Below are positions 11,300-21,267 of a stretch of 64,000 nt of DNA, one piece after another. The notes under the pieces are model-generated. The model did no database searches. It was given only the letters and a program-made list of their open reading frames with translations, and was not told where the DNA came from. This DNA is from Cordylochernes scorpioides (lineage: Eukaryota; Arthropoda; Arachnida; Pseudoscorpiones; Chernetidae), in assembly GCA_030710605.1 (NCBI GenBank), contig CP092870.1:54077921-54141920 (forward strand), read 5' to 3'. A program made the translations under genes and the position numbers. Within the stretch, counting starts at the first letter, position 1; each line of letters begins with the position of its first letter.

Positions 11300-11775
11300 T
11301 GATGGTGTCTGAACGTAAGAGATCTCTCTTTTTTTTTTGCCCCATAAATCCTCTGCAGTTGTTATTTTTAGAGCCGCTTCTTGACCTTAGACCTGGCACA
11401 ATTCGATGGACGTAATAACCACTTTTTAAATTGCAGCACGTCGTGTCGTGGAAAAAAAAAATTGTATTAAAATTCACTTTTTAATTGGCGTACGTCTGGA
11501 TTCCCCTAATAAACTTTCCTTGTAAGAGATCTATCTTTTTTTTTGTCATAAATCCTCTGTAGGTGACCATTCCTTAGATGGAGGTAATAAAAACTTTAAA
11601 TAACATTTTTAATTGCATATAGGCCGATATTTTTCTCAAATTGCAGTCAGATCATAAATTTTGTATTAAAATTCTGCCCTATGCGTCGTGGATTGCAGCA
11701 GGTTTTTTTTGGAGCAAATGACAGTGTTAAATAGCTGGACCAAACAGTTTCGGATTTAAATTTTTCCAACATGAG
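11300..11775 (+). promoter_or_regulatory. Second promoter-like region and coding exon 1 (ATGAG|GTAAGT), left arm
   Basis: Modules seen in the outer array recur here: GTAAGAGATCTCTCT (about 11316), AATTCACTTTTTAATTGG (about 11471), TGTAAGAGATCTATC (about 11521) and TTAAATAGCTGGACC (about 11728). The segment leads to CCAACATGAG at 11766-11775, followed by the consensus splice donor GTAAGT (11776-11781). TTAAATAG about 40 nt upstream of the ATG may act as a TATA-like element. The identical exon on the minus strand of the right arm is at 12304-12300. Confidence 0.45.
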
Positions 11776-12218
11776 GTAAGTTTTGTTTCTTGTTTATTGA
11801 ATGTGTTTTTCTCATAATCAGAAAAACTTTACTAGGTAATTAAAAAAAAATATTTCAATCTAGTGGTGAGAGGTGAGAAAGTTCACCTGGCATACACACA
11901 TCCTGTGGTGATTCAAGAATGTGTATAAAATCATCCGCTGAAAGTTCTTCCATACAGACATCTCCCGATGGTCCGAGAACTTGTTCCAATTCACAAGAGA
12001 GGTCTGGAAGTACATCTACTGTACCTTCGGTCGAGCGGAAAGACCACCTTTCTAGATAGCCATTGAGCGCACTTGCCTCCAAGCGTAGACACCTAAAAAA
12101 TAATAATAATAAATATATATATCAGGTTAATTCCATTCCAAATGAAAAAAACATTAGCGTATTGGTTAACTCCATTGCTCTAATGTTTTTTTTTTTTTGC
12201 TAGGTTCAAATCTCATTG
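11776..12218 (+). other. Mirror intron and short alternative exon 2 on the plus strand
   Basis: Read on the plus strand from the left-arm exon ATGAG (11771-11775), the core offers a strong acceptor: a T-run ending GCTAG at about 12203. Joining gives a six-codon frame (MRFKSH) that stops at TGA at about 12216-12218, again at the arm/core boundary. The core therefore carries a long coding exon in one direction and a null exon in the other. Confidence 0.4.
11793..11798 (-). terminator. Poly(A) signal for the core gene (minus strand)
   Basis: AATAAA on the minus strand (within CATTCAATAAAC), 57 nt downstream of the TGA at 11857-11855. It lies in the left arm, inside what would be the intron of a plus-strand transcript. 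The arms therefore supply the promoter at one end and the 3' processing signal at the other. Confidence 0.5.
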
Positions 12219-12304
12219 AAATATATTTTTTTAAATTACCTAGTAAAGTTTTTCTGATTATGAGAAAAACACATTCAATAAACAAGAAACAAAACTTACC
12301 TCAT
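11855..12304 (-). CDS. Spliced 80-aa unrecognised protein spanning arm and core
   Basis: Two exons: 12304-12300 (ATGAG) in the right arm, then a 207-nt intron with consensus donor GTAAGT and acceptor TTATTTTTTAG, then exon 2 at 12092-11855. The junction is in frame (ATG AGG TGT CTA CGC). The product starts MRCLRLEASAL and ends SHLSPLD. It is acidic, with clusters such as MEELSADDFIHILESP that resemble short transcriptional-activation segments; that is inference only. No domain, signal peptide or membrane helix is seen. The start context is CCAACATGA. Stop TGA lies exactly at the arm/core boundary, and AATAAA follows at 11798-11793. An unspliced frame without an ATG extends only to about 12082, which supports the splice model. 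cDNA evidence is absent, so the structure is predicted. Confidence 0.55.
12093..12299 (-). other. Predicted intron of the 80-aa gene
   Basis: Donor GT at 12299-12298 (GTAAGTTTTG), acceptor AG at 12094-12093 after a T-rich tract. The intron crosses the right-arm/core boundary at 12214/12215. Confidence 0.5.
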
Positions 12305-12998
12305 GTTGGAAAAATTTAAATCCGAAACTGTTTGGTCCAGCTATTTAACACTGTCACTTGCTCCAAAAAAAAACCTGCTGCAATCCACGACGCATAGGGC
12401 CGAATTTTAATACAAAATTTATGATCTGACTGCAATTTGAGAAAAATATCGGCCTATATGCAATTAAAAATGTTATTTAAAGTTTTTATTACCTCCATCT
12501 AAGGAATGGTCACCTACAGAGGATTTATGACAAAAAAAAAGATAGATCTCTTACAAGGAAAGTTTATTAGGGGAATCCAGACGTACGCCAATTAAAAAGT
12601 GAATTTTAATACAATTTTTTTTTTCCACGACACGACGTGCTGCAATTTAAAAAGTGGTTATTACGTCCATCGAATTGTGCCAGGTCTAAGGTCAAGAAGC
12701 GGCTCTAAAAATGACAACTGCAGAGGATTTATGGGGCAAAAAAAAAAAAAAGAGAGATCTCTTACGTTCAGACACCATCAAGAAAAATTCCAGCATTTTA
12801 TACTCGCTTTTTTTTTGTCGTCATCATGTGGGTGAAATTTTACAATAGTAAAGCTATGACATTTAAAAATATACACTTTTTTTTTTTTAAAACATATTTG
12901 TGACACATATTTCCATAAATATTAAATTAGTTGGTAAAAGATATGACAGATTTTTTTTTAATGAGCACACACTTTTTTGTTTTGTTTTTAACATGAAC

Positions 12999-13004
12999 TT
13001 TATT
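12999..13004 (-). terminator. Poly(A) signal of right 128-aa gene
   Basis: AATAAA on the minus strand, 55 nt past the stop at 13059; exact mirror of the left-arm signal. Confidence 0.6.
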
Positions 13005-13058
13005 ACATTTTTAAACACATATATAAGTGTTCATAGAGTCCTTCTATACATTTTTCCT

Positions 13059-13445
13059 CTAAGTGTCGTTGTCTTCTTCTTCTTCGTGATTGCAAGCCTG
13101 GATTTGCAGGACCGAATTGCAAGCTTGGAAATAAGCTTCGATTATTTTTTCAAATAATTCTTTTGAATAAAGCCATGCGTCGCCTTCACACTCAGGTGTG
13201 TGCATAAAATCATCCAAAAAATCCTCAATAAAATTTCCACTTTCATCATACATTTGAAATAAATGGTTTTTAAAAAACCTATTAAAATAGGAAACTTTTC
13301 TTTCCTCTTCTTTAGTAGAATATTCGAAAGAAATAGGGAATTCATAAATTACATCTACAAATTGATTCTTTTTTAATAAAAGACCTTTCTCCAAAATTGT
13401 TTCAATAACTTCTTTAACTAAATTTGGCAAATTTTTTACTTCCAT
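13059..13445 (-). CDS. Unrecognised 128-aa acidic-tailed protein, right-arm copy
   Basis: Mirror copy of the left-arm gene with the same CAACATGG start, TATA box and poly(A) signal. It differs by one residue (Phe for Ser in EAYFQACN). Both copies are transcribed toward the palindrome centre. Near-identity over nearly 1.9 kb of flanking non-coding arm shows that the whole arm was duplicated or is kept alike by gene conversion, so identity alone does not prove selection on the protein. Family unknown. Confidence 0.65.
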   Translation of the reverse strand: MEVKNLPNLVKEVIETILEKGLLLKKNQFVDVIYEFPISFEYSTKEEERKVSYFNRFFKNHLFQMYDESGNFIEDFLDDFMHTPECEGDAWLYSKELFEKIIEAYFQACNSVLQIQACNHEEEEDNDT

Positions 13446-13559
13446 GTTGCTTTCACTCTTTATGAAAGCTGACAATATGAGAAAATATCGGCCTATATAT
13501 ATATGTATATATGACCCTGACATTACGTCATATACTTGTAACATTATTCCAATACCTAT

Positions 13560-14085
13560 GACGTAGGAGGGCAATTAAAGTGAATTGGGAATCCTTAGGG
13601 CAATTAAAATGACGGCCAGCTATTTGAGAAAAGATTTTATTACCTCCATCTAAGGAATGGTCACCTATGACTATTTTAGAAGCGGCAGTGATTTATTACG
13701 GCCTTCGAAAGATCTCTCTTACGTTCCCAGCTATTTAACGCACATATAGGACATAGGCCAATTAAAGTGAATTGGGGATGCAACACATTAAAAAAAAAAA
13801 AGTTGTATTTAAAGTTTTATTACGGGGAATCTCCAGACGTAAGCCAATTTATTACGGCCTTCGAAAGATCTCTCTTACGTTCCCAGCTATTTAACGCACA
13901 TATAGGACATAGGCCAATTAAAGTGAATTGGGGATGCAACACATTTAAAAAAAAAAAAGTTGTATTTAAAGTTTTATTACGGGGAATCTCCAGACGTAAG
14001 CCAATTAGAGTGAATTATAATACACAAATTTTTTGAAGCGGGCTCTAATAGGACGTACGACAATTAAAGTGAATTGGGGATGCGC
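13560..14085 (-). promoter_or_regulatory. Repeated regulatory-like modules, right arm
   Basis: Mirror of the left outer array, including the tandem duplication of about 161 bp (about 13690-14010 overall). CAATTAAAGTGAATTG, the complement of the shared motif, is seen at about 13573, 13760, 13917 and 14060, with a variant at about 14005. Confidence 0.5.
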
Positions 14086-14099
14086 TTTACTAAACTACT

Positions 14100-14957
14100 G
14101 ATGTCCCAGACGTGCTCGATTGGTGAGAGATCAGGAGAGTACGGTGGCCAGGGAAGCATCTGTACATCTTGCAGAGCTTGTTGGCTAATGAGAGCAGTGT
14201 GCGGTCGGGCCTTATCCTGCTGATAAAGGGCATTGGGTACCTCCTGAAGGTACGGGAGTGTCACCGGTCGCAGCACATCATCAACGTATCGTTGGGCCGT
14301 CATAGTGCCCTGAATACGAAGTAAAGGTGACCTGGAATCATACGTGATTGCGCCCCAAACCATGATTCCACGTTGTCGCACGGTGGGGCGTTCCACAATT
14401 GCTGCCGGATTGGACCTTTCTCCACGTCGACGCCAAACGCGTACACGGCGACTATCACTGGACAAGCAGAAACGCGACTCATCTGAGAACACGACCCTGT
14501 GCCATTCCGTCATCCACGTCGATCTAGCCCGGCATCATTCCAAACGTTGGCGCCTATTCGGTGGGGTCAATGGCAGTCTTCTTAGCGGACGGCATGAGTG
14601 CAAGCCATTAGCAACCAATCGACGGGAAATGGTTCTGGTCGAGATGGAATGATCTAGGGTGTCTTGCACATGTTGCAGGATGGCGGTACAAGTGGCTTGT
14701 GGGGTCGCCACTGCTTGTCGAAGGATACGCCGATCCACACGTGCTGACGTCACTCTGGTTGCACCGACATTCCTATTAATTGCCACATTTCCTTGTTCCA
14801 ACCATCTTCTCCACAGTCGGTGCACCGTGGACGCACCAAGGTGTGTATCAGCTGCGATTTGACGTATGGACCAACCTGACCTTTTCAGTCCTATCACCAT
14901 GCCCCTCGTAAAAGCGTCTGTCTGCTTGAACTGCCTCCGTTTACGATGACCTGGCAT
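14100..14957 (-). pseudogene. Tc1-family transposase, one stop and truncated C-terminus
   Basis: Cut-and-paste DDE transposase. N-terminal helix-turn-helix region: MPGHRKRRQFKQ, GLKRSGWSIRQIA, LGASTVHRLWRRW. Catalytic region: VVFSDESRF (first Asp), QQDKARPHTA (second Asp; the family usually has DNARPHTA, so Asn is Lys here), and PPYSPDLSPIEHVWD (Glu), a DD34E layout. A TGA interrupts the frame at about 14532 in place of the expected Trp of a LEWCRA-like motif. The frame leaves Tc1 sequence at WDI, just before the palindrome. Roughly the last 40-60 residues and the distal terminal repeat are absent. Not functional. Confidence 0.9.
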
Positions 14958-15200
14958 TCTCTGTTATTACACGTGTCTTTTGACACAAGAACAAAATTTC
15001 TACAATGATTTTCCTTGAAGAAATAACGACACGAATACTGTCCTTTCTGCAAGTTCCTTCCCTTATATCTTACTCCATGTGCGCACGAGAGCTGCGCATT
15101 TTACACCATTTGCATAACTCGGTTAGGCGCGTCTACCCTGAAATTTGCATAATTTTCTGGCCACTATTTCTTGGTGTTCCATTTTCAATGTCACGCAGTG
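14100..15200 (-). mobile_element. Tc1-like transposon, 3'-truncated
   Basis: The intact end lies at 15200, where the minus strand begins CACTGCGTGACATTG next to a TA (15201-15202). The opposite end is missing: the sequence stops inside the transposase at 14100, precisely where the palindrome begins. The Tc1 sits in repeat Z, whose sequence resumes at 15203. Confidence 0.85.
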
Positions 15201-15202
15201 TA

Positions 15203-15868
15203 TAATAATTGATTTTCCTGAACTCTATATGGAATTATCTATTAATTTTATTTATAAAAGAGCTAAATATGGAATTAATTTATAATTCAATCAATCATTA
15301 ACTTAATCCAATAGTGAATTTATCTAAGCACTATATATTGAACGTTTTTTTTATTGTATAATTATATATCGTTCATGGAATCAACTTTTGTCATTCCCTC
15401 AATCAAGAATAGAAGAATAGACAAGTTGAAACCCGAAATTCATCTATTGATTAATCAATTTTTAAGAGTAAAAATAACTAATTTATTGATGAATCAATTA
15501 AAATCGAAGGTAACACCACTCATGAACCAAATATTTGTGGAAACAAAAATTCCTCAATTCAACTGATTAGATGCCCGGTTCCTCATTTAGGTAAGTTAAT
15601 ATATATTTTCAAAAAATAAAATAGATCTTATATTCGCGAGATTGAGAGTTACAATTATATGATGAATACATAAACGAATATAATTAATTTAATTCTAGAT
15701 ATCGACTCTGGAGATCAAATGTAACGATATCTAGGAATTAAGTAATAAAGTAACACTCATATTGCGATATTTAGCATATATTTTGATAGGATTCAATAGT
15801 GTTTTTAGTGTATAATCAGAAAATTATTCTTCTATCTAATTTGTTTAGATTGAAATATATATAGTTGG
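15203..15868 (+). repeat. Repeat Z, copy 1, 3' part
   Basis: Inverted match to 38950-37712. Landmarks include CAATCAAGAATAGAAGAATAG, ACCACTCATGAACC and AGGATTCAATAGTGTTTTTAGTG. The open frame at 15354-15566 (INQFLRVKITNLLMNQL) is a translation of repeat sequence and not a supported gene. Confidence 0.65.
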
Positions 15869-17448
15869 CGCTCTGCGCTCCAGGAACCTGGGTTATAAAT
15901 ATAATAATAGATATTAATTATAAAAAAAAATGAAAATAATTTTGAATTCATTTGTTAATATGGTGTCAAGTTTAGAAAGTTAAAACCAAACAAGTAAATT
16001 ATAAATTTTTATGACTATTAGTATAATTATGAAATAAGGCTTCTCCTTATCGTGCAACTGAAAGTTGCTGATTGCTTGCGCCATCTATCGAAATAAATAT
16101 CAACTATTCTCGTTGATTTTTAATTATTCCAGAATTGGCCAAATACCCATTCTTGATAAAGGAGATGACTTTTTTCATAATTTATTCACCTTATCCCAGT
16201 ACAATATCAAATTTGTACTATTTTTACACATTATTTGTATAATTATGATACTCAAGTTAGCTGTTTTCAACAATTAAAGATGTTAAAAATAGGTTGATGA
16301 AAATATAAAATACAGTGGACCCTCGGTTTACGAGCACCTTGGAGTACGAGCTTTTCGCAGTACGAGCAAAATTTTTTGAAAAATTTTACCTCGGATTACG
16401 AGTGAAATTTCGCATTACGAGCAACTCGTGATGGTTGCCCGTAATCGTGATGGATGAAAATTCACTGGGATCCCTTCCTTCAGATCTAATTCGGGAAATA
16501 TGTAAAATGTGGGAAACTGTGCAATTGTTCGTAGCAAGAAGAATTGCCCGAGTTTCAATTATTAAAAATAAGAAATTAGTTTCGCACTACGAGCGTTTTG
16601 GAGTACGAGCATGGCTCTGGAACGGATTATGCTCGCAAACCGAGGGTCCACTGTATATAAATTTGAAATTTCCTTTTTTTATTTAAAACATTTAAATGCT
16701 AAGTGAGAGAGCTAATGAATGTGTCGACACTCATTCAACTTGCAGCCATGTGCCGGAAGTATGAGAACACAGTCTGAAGATAAAATAAATTTAAACTTAT
16801 CGGAGCATGGTTACCTCGTTGTTTGGTTTTAATGACAAAAGTTACTTCGTACGGGTTAACACAAAGTGCAATAAACTAGGGCCTAAAGTAATAGTAATTA
16901 AACACACAAAAAGCGTACACTCAAGAGTACAAAAAAAAAGGTAAATAATAAATCACAATTTGTTAAATAAAATTTAAAAAAACAGTACTTATCTTTATTG
17001 TTGCGTTGGTATGGGATCGGACCGGGGTTACACAGGGAATGCGAAGAGATCACTAGACACGGATAAAACACGCAGAGAACACTATAACTAAGCGTCTCTA
17101 CACAAATTCTTTCCCACACTTGCTCCGCGAATTCCCTTAAACCCTCTTTATATACAAACATGGCCACATTCGTCCAATTAGAATACTTGAGAGTTCGGTT
17201 TACTTATCTAACAAAAACAACATTCTTCCCATTAAAGAAATAGGATAAGCGTGCAAAAATTTGTCGATATAATTTGACATTAAATTTCTAAACTTGATAC
17301 CTTATTGACAAATGAATTTAAAATTATTATCAAACTATTTTTTATATATTTAATATCTATTATTATATTTATAACCCAGGTTCCTGGAGCTCAGAGGGCC
17401 AACTACCCAACTATATATATTCCACTCTAAACAAATTAGATAGAAGAA
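15829..17448. repeat. Inverted-repeat element (about 150-bp arms) with a nested Tigger MITE
   Basis: Left arm 15829-15985 (TTCTATCTAATTTGTTTAGA, then AGGAACCTGGGTTATAAATA) pairs with the right arm 17448-17285. The outermost part is shared with the end of repeat Z. The interior contains a segment at 16055-16170 that matches 61370-61255 in inverted orientation, the Tigger derivative, and at 16740-17170 promoter-like sequence read on the minus strand (TATATAAAGAGGG at about 17155). No coding capacity is recognised. Confidence 0.55.
16313..16653 (+). mobile_element. Tigger/pogo-type MITE with transposase C-terminal remnant
   Basis: 341 bp, ends CAGTGGACCCTCGGTTTACG and its inverse, TA duplications at 16311-16312 and 16654-16655. 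GTACGAGC-type subterminal repeats occur in both halves. The interior encodes ENSLGSLPSDLIREICKMWE in the plus frame (about 16450-16510). It resembles the C-terminal end of Tigger-family transposases, so this is an internal-deletion derivative of a larger Tigger-like element. Confidence 0.8.
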
Positions 17449-18455
17449 ACAATAGGGGTAGCACCCGGTAAGGTGAGATGGGTTAAGGAGAAGTCCTTGG
17501 ACTACTGGTCAATCAGGCAGCATGGCGACCTAACTACATCTGACTCCTGATTATTATGCTCTCCTCTGGACTCAGAAAAAAAAACAGCTCATATACTGAT
17601 ATACTGGACTCTGTTTTCCGCCAAGTCCAATCAAGGACTAACATGCCTGATATGTTTAAATCCTCCCTTAGTTGCTTGGACAATGTCAACGACCTGTTGC
17701 CTTCCTCACTTTTCGAGTGCCCTTTTTATTGACGGCATTTTGTAGTTACATCATGCTTGGTATTTATATATAAAATATATTTTATGTACAGAATTTATAT
17801 TATGACATATGTCACATTTTGCATTTATATATTTGAATATTGCTATGTTTATATCATTTATTCAATTTAAATTCATTTTTATTGATTGGAAAAATTTAAT
17901 TAAAACTCCTGAATTGTACATGTTATATTTCATGTATACAACAAATGAAAACATTAATACGCGAAGGTTTATTCCACGAATCAATCAAACTTCTCTACTA
18001 TATTTTCTGCGATGAAAAAAATATTGGGAGGACTTGGTTCATCAGTGGTGAACTCTCCCAGCGGTTTCACCAATTTAATCTACCAGACCGCTTCTTAGAG
18101 CTCTAATACTGTATTGGATGATTATGCTTATACAAGATTATCCCAAAAGTTGTTGAAAACTTGCAAAAAATTGAAATTCCAATATTATTCGCCATAATTC
18201 GCCGTTATGTATAATGCCTAAGAATTATTTATAAAGTAATTGTATCATTATGTATTCGCCGTAATAATATTATTCGCCAAGTTAATAAGAAAAACAACGT
18301 TTTAAGAAAAACACGAACTTTTGGAGGACAATCTTATATATACTAAACTAAAGGGTGAAATCTCAGAAATGGCATTTAAGCAAGTTTTTATATCGTTTAA
18401 AATTTGCGTTTTGTCGGCTTTGATTTTGTCGCGGTAAAAATTATAGACGTGATTC
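17449..18455. other. Intervening DNA with a half MITE
   Basis: The GC-richer patch at 17455-17570 is unrecognised. 18028-18105 matches one half of the MITE at 22638-22913 (GGTTCATCAGTGGTGAACTC, then CAGCGGTTTCACC). The rest is AT-rich without supported features. Confidence 0.4.
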
Positions 18456-18657
18456 TGTTGTATTCCAATTGATTACACACAGCGCTCAACGTTAATTATT
18501 ATTTAATTAACTACAAGGTAAAGGGATTATATATAGATTAAATAGTAACATGGAGATAGAGAATAAGCCAGCGTGTGGCGACGCCGCCTGCAGGGTTACA
18601 TCAACAGGAAGTGACGTCAGCTCCAGGGTTGCCGAGCCAACCGTCCGCTGTCCAGCA
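18456..18657 (-). repeat. Copia 3' LTR
   Basis: 202 bp. A polypurine tract GAGGGAGGAGAT lies next to it (18669-18658, minus strand). It contains a TGACGTCA-like site (GTGACGTCAG). Confidence 0.9.
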
Positions 18658-18680
18658 ATCTCCTCCCTCGAAGTTACCTC

Positions 18681-21205
18681 CTATTCATGGATCACTTCGC
18701 CGCTTAAGAGTCTCGAACGATGAAGATCGTGTAGGTTTCTCCCCAGTGGCTTGGTCAAAATGTCCGCTAGGTTTCTTCCACTTGCTTCAAGCCAATGCAC
18801 AGCTTCAGGGCCTTGGATAGCTTCTTTATACGAAGTAGGATCTCCCATATTTACTTCAGTACTAAGGAGTTCAATTGAGTTCTGAGCATTTCTCTGGTTC
18901 CTTTGGATCATTGGATGAGATCGAGTAGGAGAAGGCTTCACAGTATCTTCATTATGGCTGTCCTCTTCTGTAGGTATCACGTCTTCTTGATCTAATAAAG
19001 ACACTGGATACTCTTCAATCTCCCGTTGAGTCCCATAGCTGCAGTGTTCAACTGATGGAAGCACCTCCCGGTTGCTGTCGTTCCTCGATACATCACTTTC
19101 TTTGAAGACACAGTCCCGAGATTCCACCACTTTCTTCATCTCAGGAATACAAACTCTGTAGCCACGTCCTCTGAGCGCATATCCAACAAGGTTACCTTTG
19201 ACAGCTCTCCTTTCGAGTTTGGATTTACGGACTTGTCTTGGAATATGGACAAATACTTGACAGCCAATAGCTCTTATGTGTTTAAGACTAGGCTTGTTCC
19301 CTGTCCACAGTTCATATGGCGTGCTTTCACCATTGTTATTGTTAAGAACTCTGTTTCTGACATAGGCTGCGGTGTAAGTCAGCTCCGCCCAGGAAGCCTT
19401 TGGCAGACCACTTCCAGATATAGTGCTCCTGACAAGATCTAGGAGTGTCCTATTCATTCTTTCTGCCACACCATTCTGTTGAGGTGTATACGTCATAGTG
19501 CGTTCATGAACTATTCCAACGCTCGTGCAGAAAGTGTCCCATTCCTTGGAACAAAATTCCAAGCCATTATCCGTACGTATTCGTTTTAGTTTCCGGCTGG
19601 TTTGTTTCTCAGATTCTTGAATCCACTCTTTGACTTTTCCCAGGGTTCCGCCTTTGTTTTTCAGGAAAAATACACTTGCATATCTCGTAGATTCATCAAT
19701 GATGATTAAGACGTACTTGGCTCCTCCCCAGCTCAATGCGTCGAGTGGACCCACCAAGTCCGCATGCACCAAGTCCAATGGCATGATTTCTTTTTCCTCC
19801 TTGTGTGAGTGTTGAAGGAATGGCAGACGGTAAGACTTGCCGATCAAGCAGTCTTCGCACTTTTCTGGATTTGCCGGGCTGCAATCAAGTCCTCTTACGC
19901 TTTGGTTCTTGGCCATCTTTGCTATCGTATATGCATTTACATGCATCAGCCTTTTGTGCCAAAGTTCCAGTGTAAGCTCTTCCTTGCATTCAGATGCAAG
20001 AGAAACACGATCATTCTGATCTATCGGAGAGGATGGAGTAGTCTGGACGTAGTAAAGTCTACCCAACTTCTTGCCCTCTATCAAGAGTTTACCTTTCATG
20101 TCCATAATGTGGCAACCAATCCTGTTGAAGACAACTTTTCTACCGTTTTCTATCATTTGGAGTACAGACAGAACACTGTGACTCATATCTGGAACGTACA
20201 AGGTGTTCTGGGCAACAAAATTGCTGGCATCTCCCTTGTGTCCAACAATATTGGCACTGACAGTACCGATACCACATACTTCTATAGAAGAGCCATTCGC
20301 AATAGTGATGGAACTCATATTGCTTGTGCACTCTTTCAGACATGTGAAGTAATCTCTCTTGGGAGTCATATGGTGCGTCGCTCCAGAATCTATGATCCAG
20401 GTCCCGGCGGTAGCTCCAAACAAAGTGTTGCACATTGCCGACATATTTACGCCTTTGTTTTGGTCAAACCTCTTTGGTCTTTGTTCATTCTTTCCTTTCT
20501 TCCTGCATTCCCTTGCATAATGGCCTTTACCTCCACATTTGAAACAAACAACCTTTGCTTTAAATTGTTTTTCTGTTTCAATGGGCTTCGAAGAGGCATT
20601 AACGACCATGGCACCCACATCTTTTGGTAGATTAGACGAACGTCTTTCTGCTTCTGCCAACAGCCGTCTTTTAACTGTGGCGGTCGTGAAGTCTGAATCA
20701 GGCAAGTTACATATGGTTGAGACAACGGTGTCCCAATCCTCTGGTAATCCACCCAAAAGAACCATAGCCAAATCGCCATCATCAATTTTGTCGCCAATTT
20801 AGGCCAGTTCGTTTACAATGTAGTTTATCTTCCCCATATACCCTTCCATATTGCTGTGCTGAGTCAACCTTTGGCCATATAACTGCCTTCTTAGTTGTAC
20901 GGCTCGATATCTACTATCCTTTGGTGCGTATAATTTTTCCAGTTCCTCCCAGACCTCTTTCGGAGTATTCAAATGTTGAACATGCAATTGTTGTTCATCA
21001 TTAATCCCGAGGCAAATTTTTGCAAACGCCATACCCTCCCGCGACAAAAAAAAAGTTTTGTTGCAACAAGGTCACTAGGGTCAGGCTTAGCCTCTCCTGG
21101 ATTGATCAAACTCCACAAATCGTTTTCGATTAGAACGAGTTTCATCTGGAAGCTCCAGCTGGAGTAATTAGCACCATTTAATTTTGTAATCGTCGTGCTT
21201 GCCAT
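18681..21205 (-). pseudogene. Copia Gag-Pro-Int polyprotein lacking RT/RNase H
   Basis: Translation starts at ATG 21205 (MASTTITKLNGANYSSW), typical of Copia Gag. A frameshift occurs in an A/T run near 21045-21055, and a TAA at 20801-20799 breaks the otherwise continuous frame that resumes to 18681. Domains: Gag (UBN2-like) to about 20650; zinc knuckle CFKCGGKGHYAREC; protease WIIDSGATHHMT; integrase HHCC (LWHKRLMH, CEDCLIGK) and DDE core (HADLVGP, RTDNGLEF, PQQNGVAERMNRT). The region after PTSYKEAIQGPEAVHWLEAS should enter RT but goes straight to GRNLADILTKPLGR, the usual end of RNase H. About 2 kb is lost in frame at about 18777-18788. Cannot self-replicate. Confidence 0.92.
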
Positions 21206-21267
21206 TTTACAAAATATTTGGTAAGTAGAAAAAGGATGGTCCAAGTAATCAAAGGAAATTTGGTTAC

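Larger units (their letters stand above)
9978..14099. mobile_element. 4.1-kb gene-bearing palindromic (foldback) element
   Basis: Left arm 9978-11859 and right arm 14099-12215 are near-identical inverted repeats around a unique 355-bp core (11860-12214). Termini read AGTAGTTTAGTAAAGCGCAT. A possible 3-bp target duplication GAT flanks it (9975-9977 and 14100-14102). Arms differ mainly in homopolymer lengths and a few substitutions, one of them missense. From outside inward each arm holds a promoter-like repeat region, a 128-aa gene with poly(A) signal, a second promoter-like region and the 5-nt exon ATGAG followed by GTAAGT. The core holds exon 2 of an 80-aa gene. No transposase is encoded. 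It sits between the Z satellite and a truncated Tc1. Foldback transposon, endogenised DNA-virus fragment with terminal repeats, or palindromic amplification product are all open. Confidence 0.85.

Noticed and set aside
11244-12835. 77-78-aa frames mirrored in both arms (MNFNTIFFFHDTT)
   Set aside because: They run through homopolymers in the promoter-like region and differ by indels between arms, so coding is not supported.
9978-14099. Palindrome as a sequencing or assembly foldback artefact
   Set aside because: It has a 355-bp non-palindromic core, different flanks, and arm-specific indels and substitutions, unlike a simple inverted chimera; still to be confirmed by spanning reads.
19809-20630. 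273-aa plus-strand frame
   Set aside because: Antisense shadow of the Copia integrase/protease frame with no domain of its own.
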